Part shown: positions 32,502 through 39,932 of the stretch, in pieces
Position numbering within the stretch: position 1 is the stretch's first letter
How the letters are laid out: every line of letters starts with the position of its first letter
Program-made: the position numbers and the translations under genes
The notes under the pieces: generated by a model
What the model saw: the letters and a program-made list of their open reading frames with translations, nothing else
What the model was told of the DNA's origin: nothing
Databases searched by the model: none
NCBI GenBank assembly: GCA_947588765.1
Contig: CANPZG010000008.1
Location: forward strand, 1 to 40,200
Source: an uncultured Bacilli bacterium
Lineage (GTDB): Bacteria > Bacillota_I > Bacilli_A > RF39 > UBA660
Direction: 5' to 3'
DNA length: 40,200 nt

Positions 32502-34049
32502 TTAAAATGGAAGGTCTATACAATTATCATTGAATGTTTTTACAATGTATTTTATAAAAGGAAGAAATAGTTCATCATCCTCTTTTATTTCTAAATATAA
32601 GTTATATAAATCAGAAAAATGTTTTTTGTCTATATAAGATTCTTCAAAGAACATACTATCATTATCATCATAGAAATCTGAAAATTTTACTTTATCATAA
32701 AATAACAATTCTTGTTGTTTCATTTGTATTCTTTCTAAAAACATTTTAATTTTTTCATTTGTAAAACGATTAGTTGTTTTAAAAGTTGGTATCTCATATT
32801 GATTTCCATATCTATCACTATCTATTGTAAAAGCAATATGTTGCATTATGTCTTCTAGTTGTTCTTTTATTTCTTTTTTGTCTTTTTTAATTACTTTTTT
32901 TGTGTTTACTTCACCAGAAGGAAGCAATTTACTATTTATATCTTTATATATTTCATCTATTGTTTGATATCTGTCACTTGGTTCATTAGCAATACATTTG
33001 TCTATAATATTATCTAATAATTCCATTCTTGGACCAGAGTACTTGTCTGTTATCTTTTTTCGTCTAGTACCTTTGCATGTTTCATTAAAAACTAGCCAAT
33101 ATATTATCTGACCTAAAGAATAAATATCTGCTGCTTTTGTTAACTCTTTTTTACTATCATTTTGTTCTGGGGCAGAAAACTCGTAGTTTGCTAATCTTTC
33201 ACTTTTTTGAGTATGGCCTGTCATATCATAAATATCAGAATTGTAACATGATATTCCAAAATCAGCAATATTAAGTCTTCCATTCTCATCTATTAATATA
33301 TTTTTTGGTTTTAAGTCTCTATGTATAATACCATTATCATGTATTTTTTTTAATGCTTGAGCTAGTTGGTCAAAATTAGATATTAATTCATCTTGGGATA
33401 TTTCATCTACATATTCAAGATGATTTGAATATTTCTTCATTACTATTATTGGCACTTTACAGTTATCCAAAACTATTTCTTCATAAAAATATTGCTTAAC
33501 TATTCCTTCATTATTATCTACACCAATTAGTACATTGAAAAATTCACACAAAAATCTATTCCTTTTATTTTTATCATTCTTTAATAAAAATTTAATGGCA
33601 ACATCATGATTGTTTAATTTTCCAAAATATACAATCCCATTACCACCAGCACTAGTTTCAGTTATTGAAATTTCAGTTATATTACCATAAAGAGTTTTTA
33701 TTGTATAATTATTTAACCTTAAATAGTCATTTAACTTCTTTTGTGTAAATACTTCTGTCTGAGTTGAAATATTAATTTTATTCTCAAGATAATCCATTAG
33801 AGGATAAAATGTTTCTTTTATTCTTTCACGACGTTCTTTATATCCACCAAATTTTTGCAATTGACTTCTATAATCATAAGAACGTTTTGTAAGTTTTATC
33901 TCAGGTGGAACATCTATATTTGCATCATTAAACATTTTTTTAATTTTTCTTATATTTTCTGAAAAAATTTTTTCATCAATACTGATGTTGCAATAAGTTG
34001 CTAAATCTTCAAGTACATCTATAAAATCTTGTAATTCATTAATATTCAT
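32502..34049 (-). CDS. Hanks-type Ser/Thr protein kinase with extra N- and C-terminal domains
   Basis: About 515 residues. The kinase domain (about 125-370) has a glycine loop SAGGNGIVYFG, catalytic Lys in VAIKF (K153), HRDLKPKN (HRD 243-245), DFG (263-265) and SAPEQ (APE). The N-terminal 120 residues are a helical domain of unknown kind, and the C-terminal 140 are also helical. There is no membrane helix or PASTA repeat, so this is a soluble kinase unlike PrkC/StkP. It lies downstream of an ASCH gene and beside a restriction-modification pair, which suggests a role in stress or phage response. The start is ambiguous: ATG 34049 is 13 nt from its SD, while GTG 34058 is 4 nt away. Confidence 0.8.
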   Translation of the reverse strand: MNINELQDFIDVLEDLATYCNISIDEKIFSENIRKIKKMFNDANIDVPPEIKLTKRSYDYRSQLQKFGGYKERRERIKETFYPLMDYLENKINISTQTEVFTQKKLNDYLRLNNYTIKTLYGNITEISITETSAGGNGIVYFGKLNNHDVAIKFLLKNDKNKRNRFLCEFFNVLIGVDNNEGIVKQYFYEEIVLDNCKVPIIVMKKYSNHLEYVDEISQDELISNFDQLAQALKKIHDNGIIHRDLKPKNILIDENGRLNIADFGISCYNSDIYDMTGHTQKSERLANYEFSAPEQNDSKKELTKAADIYSLGQIIYWLVFNETCKGTRRKKITDKYSGPRMELLDNIIDKCIANEPSDRYQTIDEIYKDINSKLLPSGEVNTKKVIKKDKKEIKEQLEDIMQHIAFTIDSDRYGNQYEIPTFKTTNRFTNEKIKMFLERIQMKQQELLFYDKVKFSDFYDDNDSMFFEESYIDKKHFSDLYNLYLEIKEDDELFLPFIKYIVKTFNDNCIDLPF

Positions 34050-34131
34050 AAAAACCACACATTCCTTTCACTTCATTCAAGGCTCACATAGTCATGAAAA
34101 AGATTATTTTTCAGACTAACCTCCTAAATAT

Positions 34132-34527
34132 TTATTTAATATTTTCTTCATCTAAATCTATATTCCATAATCCCAGTTGTCCGTTTACTTCTTTATTATA
34201 ATCTATCTTTTTTATGTTGTTTAATTTCCATGCATAACCAGTTCTAAATTTGTTTCCATATGCGATGTTATTTTCAGCTATTATTTTTTTATTTAATTTG
34301 TCGTCTAATTCTAAACAATCTTCTATTTCAACAATGGCCAAAATCCTTCTTGAAGGAAATTCTAAATTCATATTCTCATATTTTTTCATATCTTCTTTAT
34401 CTATTCCAGATCCAGCATGAATTAACACTTTTCCTCTGTATTTAGTTTTCCAAGATCTAAATTCATATTTTTTTATTCCTTCTGCAACTAAAGTCGCCCA
34501 TGGTTGCCTTAATGTTAATACCTTCAA
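34132..34527 (-). CDS. ASCH-domain protein
   Basis: 131 residues. KVLTLRQPWATLVAEGIKKYEFRSW followed by YRGKVLIHAG is the ASCH signature (LxLRQPWA.LI..G.K..E.R.W), a PUA-like beta-barrel that binds RNA or modified nucleosides; some members are N4-acetylcytidine amidohydrolases. The start is judged TTG 34527, five bases after SD ggtga; the in-frame GTG 34536 is part of that SD. It lies between the kinase (downstream, same strand) and the divergent restriction gene. Confidence 0.75.
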   Translation of the reverse strand: MKVLTLRQPWATLVAEGIKKYEFRSWKTKYRGKVLIHAGSGIDKEDMKKYENMNLEFPSRRILAIVEIEDCLELDDKLNKKIIAENNIAYGNKFRTGYAWKLNNIKKIDYNKEVNGQLGLWNIDLDEENIK

Positions 34528-34543
34528 TTTAATCACCAGTACA

Positions 34544-34582
34544 ATTATAACATATAAATAATAAAATATTTTGTGATATAAT
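34544..34582. promoter_or_regulatory. divergent promoters for the ASCH and restriction genes
   Basis: Plus strand: TGATATAAT (34574-34582), then aggagg and ATG 34602. Minus strand: TATAAT (attata at 34544-34549). The minus transcript would start near 34537, leaving almost no leader before the SD. The two operons share 74 nt. Confidence 0.55.
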
Positions 34583-34601
34583 GATTACAAGGAGGTATTA
34601 T

Positions 34602-35378
34602 ATGCAAACAGAACAAGAAATAATTGATGAACTTTTAACTAAATTTACAGAAATTGCTTGTAAGGGCTGGATTGAGAGCCATAGACAGCACAATACAGGT
34701 ATTGGAAAAACTTTTGAAGATTTACTAGAAAAAGTAGAAGATAATATAGGAGATCCTGATTATAAAGGCATTGAATTAAAGACTCATAGATCAAATAGTA
34801 ATTCATTTACAACTTTATTTACTGCTTGTCCAGATGGGCCAAAACCTAGCGAGAATACAAGATTAAGAGAAACATATGGTGAAATTGATGAAAAATCCGG
34901 ATTAAAAACTCTTCATACATCTATATTTGCCACTAGAAAGACAATTTATTTTAATAAAAATAAGTTTCAAATGGAGGTAAATAAAGATGACAAAAAAATT
35001 TATTTACTTGTATTTGATATGGATGATAACTTAATTGAAAAAATTACATTTTGGACTTTTGAATCACTTAACAAGAAATTGGAAAGAAAATTAAAAATTT
35101 TAGCTTTAGTAGATAGTAAAAGTAGAAAAGAAAACGGAAAAGAATTATTCAAATATGATAAAATAACCATATGTAAATTTAAAAATTTTGATAAATTCTT
35201 AGATGCCATAAGTAATGGAAAAATTATGCTAGATATTAGAATAGGTGTTTATAAAAGTGGTAAATACTATGGCAAAACACATGATCATGGAACTGGATTT
35301 AGAATTAAGGAATCTGATTTAGAATGTTTATATGATATTTTTGAACTAAGAAGTTTCGAAGAACAAAAGGAAGATTAA
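34602..35378 (+). CDS. MvaI/BcnI-family type II restriction endonuclease
   Basis: This 258-residue protein has the family's GIGKTFEDLLEKVEDN...DPDYKGIELKTHRSNS. The D(x)ELK triad of a PD-(D/E)XK nuclease corresponds to MvaI/BcnI (...GNTLE..LG...N....D..G.ELK..R). MvaI and BcnI are monomeric nickase-like enzymes cutting CCWGG and CCSGG; the exact site here is unknown. A later HDHGTGFRI may contribute to the fold. ATG 34602 has a strong aggagg SD. The gene converges on the methyltransferase and abuts it exactly. Confidence 0.85.
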   Translation: MQTEQEIIDELLTKFTEIACKGWIESHRQHNTGIGKTFEDLLEKVEDNIGDPDYKGIELKTHRSNSNSFTTLFTACPDGPKPSENTRLRETYGEIDEKSGLKTLHTSIFATRKTIYFNKNKFQMEVNKDDKKIYLLVFDMDDNLIEKITFWTFESLNKKLERKLKILALVDSKSRKENGKELFKYDKITICKFKNFDKFLDAISNGKIMLDIRIGVYKSGKYYGKTHDHGTGFRIKESDLECLYDIFELRSFEEQKED

Positions 35379-35392
35379 TCAATCTTCCTTTT
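35365..35392. terminator. bidirectional terminator formed by the restriction and methylase gene ends
   Basis: aaaaggaagatt (35365-35376) pairs perfectly with aatcttcctttt (35381-35392) around a 4-nt loop. Both stop codons lie in or beside it. Confidence 0.8.
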
Positions 35393-36614
35393 TCATTATA
35401 ACAATATATTCATTGGTCATTGTAGAAACAGTATTGCCTGTTTTATTAGTTGGAGATGTTTTTTTAGGTTGTCTTTTATTTGGTATATTTCTTATTATTG
35501 TCTCAACATGCTTAAATCCATTATTTTCAAATACATATCTTGTAAATTCATCTGTAGGTAATTCAATATTACTTACACGTCTATTACCAACTACATAGGC
35601 ACAAATACCATGATTTTTAACAATTTTGCTTACATTTTCTATTGATTTTTTATAATCTCGATAAAATGACCATATTTCTTTAGCCCTTTTTGGCTTTTCT
35701 ACAGCTATTTGCTGAATAATGTCATCCAATACTTTAAAACCGGTTTCCTGAATATCTGTCGTTTTGCCACCCATTAATTTTTTATCCAGTTTTCTCGCAT
35801 CCTCTATACCAAGCCATTCATTTGATAAAGTAGAAAATTGACCATAAGCTACAGTTGTACCGCTATCTCCATATGGTGGGGAAGTAATTACAATATCGAC
35901 AGAATTTTCTTGTATTAATTCATTGGGTATTTCTTCTGAAGAGTTGAAATTATAAACTTCATGATTGAATAATTTGTTTTTCTTTTCAAACTCTTTATAA
36001 CCATTTATATTTCTCATTAATTTTTCTGTAAATAATTTTATAGTATTTGGATTCCAATTATTAATTTTTTCTTTTGGAATTCTGTATAACTTAAATTCAC
36101 CATTTCTTGTTAAGGAAACTTCCCTTAATGTTTCACTAAACGGAACTAGAAGGAAGTCTTTTTCATCTTGATTATCAATTGAATCAATAAAGTCTTTTAT
36201 AAACATCAAATCAACTATTTGTTTTTCTTTAAACCAAAAATCTAAATTATTAATATTTGGTCGTTGATACACTTTTATATTTTTATTTTTCGTTAACTTT
36301 TCAAAATTGTTTAAAAGCTTTATAATATTGTTGATGTTAACTTTAGTAACTTTAGATTTTGATATTAATCTTGCTAATGGATTTAAATCAGTCCCAATGC
36401 ATTTTAAACCAACTAAGGATCCCTCAACAAGTGAAGTACCTGTGCCACAATAAGGATCAAATAAAATTTTCATATCATTATTTTTATATCTACTTAATAT
36501 TTCGCGTGCTACTTGAGGAATCATCATCGCCGGATATATGTGAAATGAATGAGTATATTCTTTTGTATCTGCTCCAATAAAATCCCAATAATTATCTACA
36601 TACTTTTTTCCCAT
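35379..36614 (-). CDS. amino-DNA methyltransferase of the restriction-modification pair
   Basis: About 411 residues. Motif I is FDPYCGTGTSLVEG and the catalytic motif IV TSPPYGDSG; SPPY is usual for N4-cytosine or N6-adenine methylases, and N4C would fit MvaI/BcnI-type systems. C-terminal NEYIVIMKKED closes the fold. The start ATG 36614 is chosen because an SD (gaggcg) lies 6 nt upstream and the extended -10 (36637-36645) lies between it and the further ATGs at 36659 and 36668. The gene converges with the nuclease gene rather than sharing an operon. Confidence 0.85.
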   Translation of the reverse strand: MGKKYVDNYWDFIGADTKEYTHSFHIYPAMMIPQVAREILSRYKNNDMKILFDPYCGTGTSLVEGSLVGLKCIGTDLNPLARLISKSKVTKVNINNIIKLLNNFEKLTKNKNIKVYQRPNINNLDFWFKEKQIVDLMFIKDFIDSIDNQDEKDFLLVPFSETLREVSLTRNGEFKLYRIPKEKINNWNPNTIKLFTEKLMRNINGYKEFEKKNKLFNHEVYNFNSSEEIPNELIQENSVDIVITSPPYGDSGTTVAYGQFSTLSNEWLGIEDARKLDKKLMGGKTTDIQETGFKVLDDIIQQIAVEKPKRAKEIWSFYRDYKKSIENVSKIVKNHGICAYVVGNRRVSNIELPTDEFTRYVFENNGFKHVETIIRNIPNKRQPKKTSPTNKTGNTVSTMTNEYIVIMKKED

Positions 36615-36636
36615 TTTATTCGCCTCACTAAAATAT

Positions 36637-36645
36637 ATTATATCA
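36637..36645 (-). promoter_or_regulatory. extended -10 promoter of the methyltransferase gene
   Basis: The reverse strand reads TGATATAAT, identical to three other promoter elements in the window. It places the RNA start near 36631, upstream of the SD at 36621-36626. Confidence 0.55.
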
Positions 36646-36701
36646 TAAGAACTAGGCATTTTAATCATCTTATTTTATAGTTCCATGTCATATTTTTCTT
36701 A

Positions 36702-37101
36702 TTAATAATTATTATCAAAACTTGTAATTCTATCAAATGTTTTTTCATTAATAATTTGATTATTATACATATCCTCCACAACTTCTGCATAAACCCCTTC
36801 TTTATCTTTCCTATTAAATCCTTTGTTTCTTGATAATTAGTCATATCGGCTATATTAATATCTCTATTTCTACTTTTTAATTTTTACTTTAATGTTGCAT
36901 CTAAGTTATATTCACATTTTGATAAAGTTTTTGCATCTTGTATTCCATTATTAGTCATTGAAGTTGTTTCACTTACATTATTTTTAGCAGAATTTCTAAC
37001 ATTATTTTTTCTATTTTTATTACTTCTTAAATGCAAAGAATATGCAAGTTCACTTATAAAAATCATCTCCTTAGAAGCTATTTTGTCATGTCAAAATACA
37101 T
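36702..37101 (-). pseudogene. multi-lesion pseudogene, family not recognised
   Basis: A good aggagg SD precedes ATG 37101 (MYFDMTK, then a stop). One extra base would join this to IASKEMIFISELAYSLHLRSN and on to CEYNLDATLK, which stops near 36890. Reading through gives KLKSRNRDINIADMTNYQETKDLIGK, and another single-base shift joins DKEGVYAEVVEDMYNNQ to INEKTFDRITS, ending at 36702. Thus at least one stop and two frameshifts interrupt a plausible protein of about 130 residues. It lies immediately upstream of the methylase gene on the same strand. The product is unknown; a mobile-element protein is a guess. Confidence 0.4.
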
Positions 37102-37110
37102 AACCTCCTA

Positions 37111-37137
37111 GATATCTTGTTATACTAACAAGATATC
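37111..37137. promoter_or_regulatory. 12-bp perfect palindrome, probable operator of the pseudogene
   Basis: gatatcttgtta (37111-37122) and taacaagatatc (37126-37137) are perfect inverted repeats with a 3-nt spacer. They lie just upstream of the SD of the 36702-37101 pseudogene and look like a repressor site. Confidence 0.5.
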
Positions 37138-37192
37138 AGTGGGCTAAGAAATATTCCTTAGAATTCCAAAACTTCGTATTGTAATGATGAAA

Positions 37193-37234
37193 GGGGCTGA
37201 CTAGAAATTAATCATTTAATTTTTGGACAGCCCC
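37193..37234. other. IS-terminus-like hairpin
   Basis: ggggctgactagaaa and ttttggacagcccc form an imperfect inverted repeat with 7 perfect outer pairs (37193-37199 with 37228-37234), followed by T-rich sequence. GGGGCTGTCC-type ends occur in several IS families, so this may be a collapsed element or simply a terminator. Confidence 0.4.
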
Positions 37235-37287
37235 AATTTTTCTTTAAAATAAAAACTTACAAACCTTTAAGTTCGTAAGTTGATTTC

Positions 37288-37324
37288 AAATGGAGCGATA
37301 ACTTTACTATATTCGAAAAATTAT
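37288..37324 (+). repeat. AAATGGAGCGAT repeat, copy 2
   Basis: 37288-37308 is identical over 21 nt to 39754-39774, and CGAAAAATTAT (37314-37324) is identical to 39781-39791, with a short variable part between. The first 12 nt also occur at 32408-32419. This copy runs directly into the tnpA fragment. Confidence 0.7.
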
Positions 37325-37468
37325 GGATATTGGATTGAATCTGTAGGAAAACATGGTTCAGAAAGTGTTATCCGCGAATATGTAAAAAATCAAGGCAAAG
37401 ATAAATATGAACAACTATATTTTAACGATGAGACCTTATCAAGCCCCGACAATCTTATTGCGGGGTAG
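37322..37468 (+). pseudogene. IS200/IS605 tnpA 3' fragment
   Basis: The frame ending at TAG 37466-37468 encodes YGYWIESVGKHGSESVIREY followed by VKNQGKDKYEQLYFND. This looks like the end of a Y1 transposase (W-x-ES-V-G...VI..Y(V/I)..Q). The catalytic parts are absent and there is no proper start, so it is a relic. Its codons run into the terminal hairpin of the element. Confidence 0.5.
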
Positions 37469-37506
37469 TTGACAAGTATATCAAAATGTTCTATGGGGCT
37501 TTTTTA
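37442..37506 (+). mobile_element. right-end hairpin of the tnpA relic, also a terminator
   Basis: ccccg (37444-37448) pairs with cgggg (37461-37465), forming the subterminal hairpin. Alternatively agcccc (37442-37447) pairs with ggggct (37495-37500) followed by six Ts, a terminator. Two competing folds of this kind are common at IS605-type ends. Confidence 0.5.
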
Positions 37507-37694
37507 ACATAAAAAATCATCTCTATCTAGAGATGAAATATATTTGTATGTCTAAAAAATTCGAACAGATTCGTCAATGGAGTGGATGATAAGAGGGTTT
37601 TAAAGCAATTATCAAAAAAATATCCCTCACTCGTTAGATTGATTATATTATAAATTGCATTTAAGTGTGTAAGTAATATTTTGTTGAGGTGAAT

Positions 37695-37723
37695 TTGACA
37701 GTTATAGCATTTTATGATAGAAT
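37695..37723 (+). promoter_or_regulatory. consensus sigma-A promoter of the secreted protein gene
   Basis: TTGACA (37695-37700), a 17-nt spacer and TAGAAT (37718-37723, preceded by TGA) form the strongest promoter of the right-hand region. Confidence 0.75.
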
Positions 37724-37749
37724 ATGACCTCACAGAGGGAGAAATTGAA

Positions 37750-38373
37750 ATGAAAAGCATTAAAATTAACGAAAAATTAAGGACTAGAATTATATCGGGA
37801 GGACTAAGTTTAGTATTAGTAGCATCTGGATTTTGCTTAGGTAAATTGGATTCTAAAAATAATAATTCATCTAAACCAAGTAATACAACTATTGTAAGCG
37901 AAGATGAATTAGTTAACCAATACTTAAGTGATTATATTGAAAAACGTGATGCACTAGAAAAGAAAATCGCAAGTTTATTAGAGCAAAAAGAAAGATTACA
38001 AAATGTTGAAACATTCAATATGGAAGATTTAGTTGTAATGGAAAATTCAAATGTAGATAATGAAACAAATTTATATATACTACGTGCAACTGGTAATGGT
38101 GGCATATGTTATGAATATCATAATGCCTTTCAAGCTTGGTATAGATTGCATTATGAATCTGAAAAACATTATGATTGGTGTTTAGATTATATTCATTTTG
38201 ATGAATGTCAACCATTATTTAATTATTTGACAGATGAAGAAATTGAAACTTTAACAAATAATGGTGGAAAAATTACAACATTAGAGTTAGACGAAATTTT
38301 AGTTCGTATTAGATCTGAATATCAAGAACAAATATCAGAGAATAATCATTCAAGAAGTATAACAAAAAATTAA
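37750..38373 (+). CDS. secreted or membrane-anchored protein of unknown function
   Basis: This 207-residue protein has a basic N-terminus and hydrophobic helix (IISGGLSLVLVASGFCLG, about 12-30) acting as signal or anchor. The SGFC context is a poor lipobox, so a lipoprotein is unlikely. A Ser/Asn linker follows, then a coiled coil (about 55-95, IEKRDALEKKIASLLEQKERL) and a C-terminal domain with two Cys and many Tyr/His/Trp (YRLHYESEKHYDWCLDYIHFDE). Not recognised. ATG 37750 fits the SD gaggga and the promoter; ATG 37714 lies within the promoter. Confidence 0.65.
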   Translation: MKSIKINEKLRTRIISGGLSLVLVASGFCLGKLDSKNNNSSKPSNTTIVSEDELVNQYLSDYIEKRDALEKKIASLLEQKERLQNVETFNMEDLVVMENSNVDNETNLYILRATGNGGICYEYHNAFQAWYRLHYESEKHYDWCLDYIHFDECQPLFNYLTDEEIETLTNNGGKITTLELDEILVRIRSEYQEQISENNHSRSITKN

Positions 38374-38723
38374 GATTATGATATAGTAATAACACACTAC
38401 TAAGTTGGTTTACCGACTTAGGTGTGCAAAGGGGATTTTTCCCTTTTGATACCCAAATTAAGTAACATATCACAAACTGATTGTAAGTGATAATGTTTCT
38501 TTTTTATTTGTCTTGCGACTTCATAAAAAGAAAAGAATACTATCGCCATTTTCATTGCTTATGCAACAAAGCGTGCCATGAATTCTTTATAAAAAAATAA
38601 TCTTAATGCCTAATCTTGCAAAAAGGTTATTTTCTTATTTTCAGGATTATTTTAGCAATTTCTTTACTTTTTTTATCATTTTTGAAATATAACATAATAA
38701 TAATTTTATAAAAAAAGTATTAA
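38374..38723. other. intergenic region: terminator hairpins, otherwise nothing seen
   Basis: cacac and ctaagttgg (38393-38408) pair with ccgacttag and gtgtg (38413-38426), forming a long hairpin that probably ends the upstream transcript. A second small hairpin (aaaggg/cccttt, 38428-38446) follows. The remainder to 38723 is AT-rich with no convincing ORF, promoter or repeat. Confidence 0.5.
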
Positions 38724-39143
38724 TTATAATATCCAAGTTTTTTCATTACTTAATTTAAAATTATTGTTGTTATTCATTTTTATTTTGAATTCTTTAATAT
38801 AATTTTCTATATCTTCTTTTGAAATATAACCTTCTGAATATGGTAAATTATCATTTTTAGAAATATAAGTATCTTTTATACCATCTATAAATGGTATTCT
38901 ATCATATATATACAAAACATCAGCCATAAAGCTAATATTTTTATCATATTGTTTTGCTTTCTCTTGTGTATAATTTTTCTCTACTTCTTTTATTAAATTG
39001 CTACAATCTCCGCCATCCCAATATTCGTCTTTATAATTTTTTAGACATAAAATAGGGAATTCCAATTGGCTTTTTTTATATTTCAAATCAACAATTATGT
39101 AATAAATGTTATTATTTAGTTTTATTCTTTTTAATATTTGCAT
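38724..39143 (-). CDS. hypothetical protein
   Basis: This 139-residue protein begins MQILKRIKLNNNIYYIIVD after a good SD (aaggag, 8-9 nt spacing). It shows an alternating beta pattern at the start, then a helical middle (LIKEVEKNYTQEKAKQYDKN) and Asn-rich end. No family is recognised. It lies among decayed genes but has an intact frame and ribosome site, so it is probably real. Confidence 0.5.
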   Translation of the reverse strand: MQILKRIKLNNNIYYIIVDLKYKKSQLEFPILCLKNYKDEYWDGGDCSNLIKEVEKNYTQEKAKQYDKNISFMADVLYIYDRIPFIDGIKDTYISKNDNLPYSEGYISKEDIENYIKEFKIKMNNNNNFKLSNEKTWIL

Positions 39144-39240
39144 TTTTAACTTCTCCTTTAAACTTCATATCTAAATTCATATTTATTTAATAATTTAATT
39201 ATACAATTTTTAATTGAAAAAAGTAAGATTTACATCAAAT

Positions 39241-39633
39241 TTATGGACATTCATCTGATAAAAGTAGTGCTAAATTAGTATAATAATTATCATCATTTAA
39301 TAGATTTAACGCTTTGTACTTATTTTCATTAAAAACTATATCTTTATTTTGAAACATCTTTTTTAAATATGTGAAATGTAAATTTTGATTATGAGATATT
39401 TCACTTTCAAATACATCATGATTTTCCTTTATTAAATTTTTAATCATTTCATTTGATGCAGGTGTAGAAACATTACCTGCCTAAAAAAACACCATTAGAT
39501 TTTATTCCTTCGCGAATCATACTGCTTAATGTTTCATATCTTTACTAACATTTTTTAGCCTTTTTATCTTTCTGTCATCATTTATGCTAATATAAATTGT
39601 ACCACCTTTAGAATTTGCAAAAGCTACAAACAT
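39241..39633 (-). pseudogene. broken AlbA_2/Schlafen-type ATP-binding protein
   Basis: Three frame pieces read in order as the AlbA_2 domain. From ATG 39633: MFVAFANSKGGTIYISINDD. After a frameshift: TLSSMIREGIKSNGVFLG. After another: AGNVSTPASNEMIKNLIKEN, then HFTYLKKMFQNKDIVFNENKYKAL and YTNLALLLSDECP, where a stop truncates it. The family normally continues beyond DECP. FANSKGGTIYI and LALLLSDECP are characteristic. Members resemble RecG-related regulators and are frequent in accessory DNA. Confidence 0.65.
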
Positions 39634-39753
39634 AGTTATCACCTTTAATATTATTAAAAACTTATTTTTTTAATAATCAATGCATTCGACCACTTTTCGA
39701 CCATATTTCATTTTTATATTAAAAAATCGAACTAAAAAGTCGACTAAAATACA

Positions 39754-39791
39754 AAATGGAGCGATAACTTTACTTATCTACGAAAAATTAT
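39754..39791 (+). repeat. AAATGGAGCGAT repeat, copy 3
   Basis: Shares 21 identical nt and then CGAAAAATTAT with 37288-37324. A short hairpin terminator (agcac 39829-39833 with gtgct 39839-39843, then Ts) lies 38 nt downstream, so the region could encode a small RNA of under 100 nt. The rest of 39634-39932 holds an AT-rich hairpin (ttattaaaaa/tttttaataa near 39651-39676) and no gene. Confidence 0.6.
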
Positions 39792-39932
39792 ACTTCCAAG
39801 ATTGATTAAATCAACTAAATAAATTATAGCACATTTTTGTGCTTTTTCAGGTGGGAGTATGGCGATTTTTAACAAATTATAGTATAATTATATAGAAATA
39901 TTTACGTTTTTTTGATGATTGGAGAAATTTGT

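Noticed and set aside
35413-35598. Plus-strand ORFs within the methyltransferase gene (also near 36359 and 34260)
   Set aside because: They are shadows of the conserved minus-strand genes and lack SDs and domain signals.
37527-37760. Minus-strand ORF over the promoter of the secreted protein gene
   Set aside because: It overlaps a consensus promoter on the other strand, has no SD, and encodes a low-complexity peptide resembling no family.
39754-39791. Possible tRNA 3' end on the minus strand (ends ATCGCTCCA)
   Set aside because: No acceptor partner, T-arm or anticodon arm can be formed upstream; only the CTCCA end resembles a tRNA.
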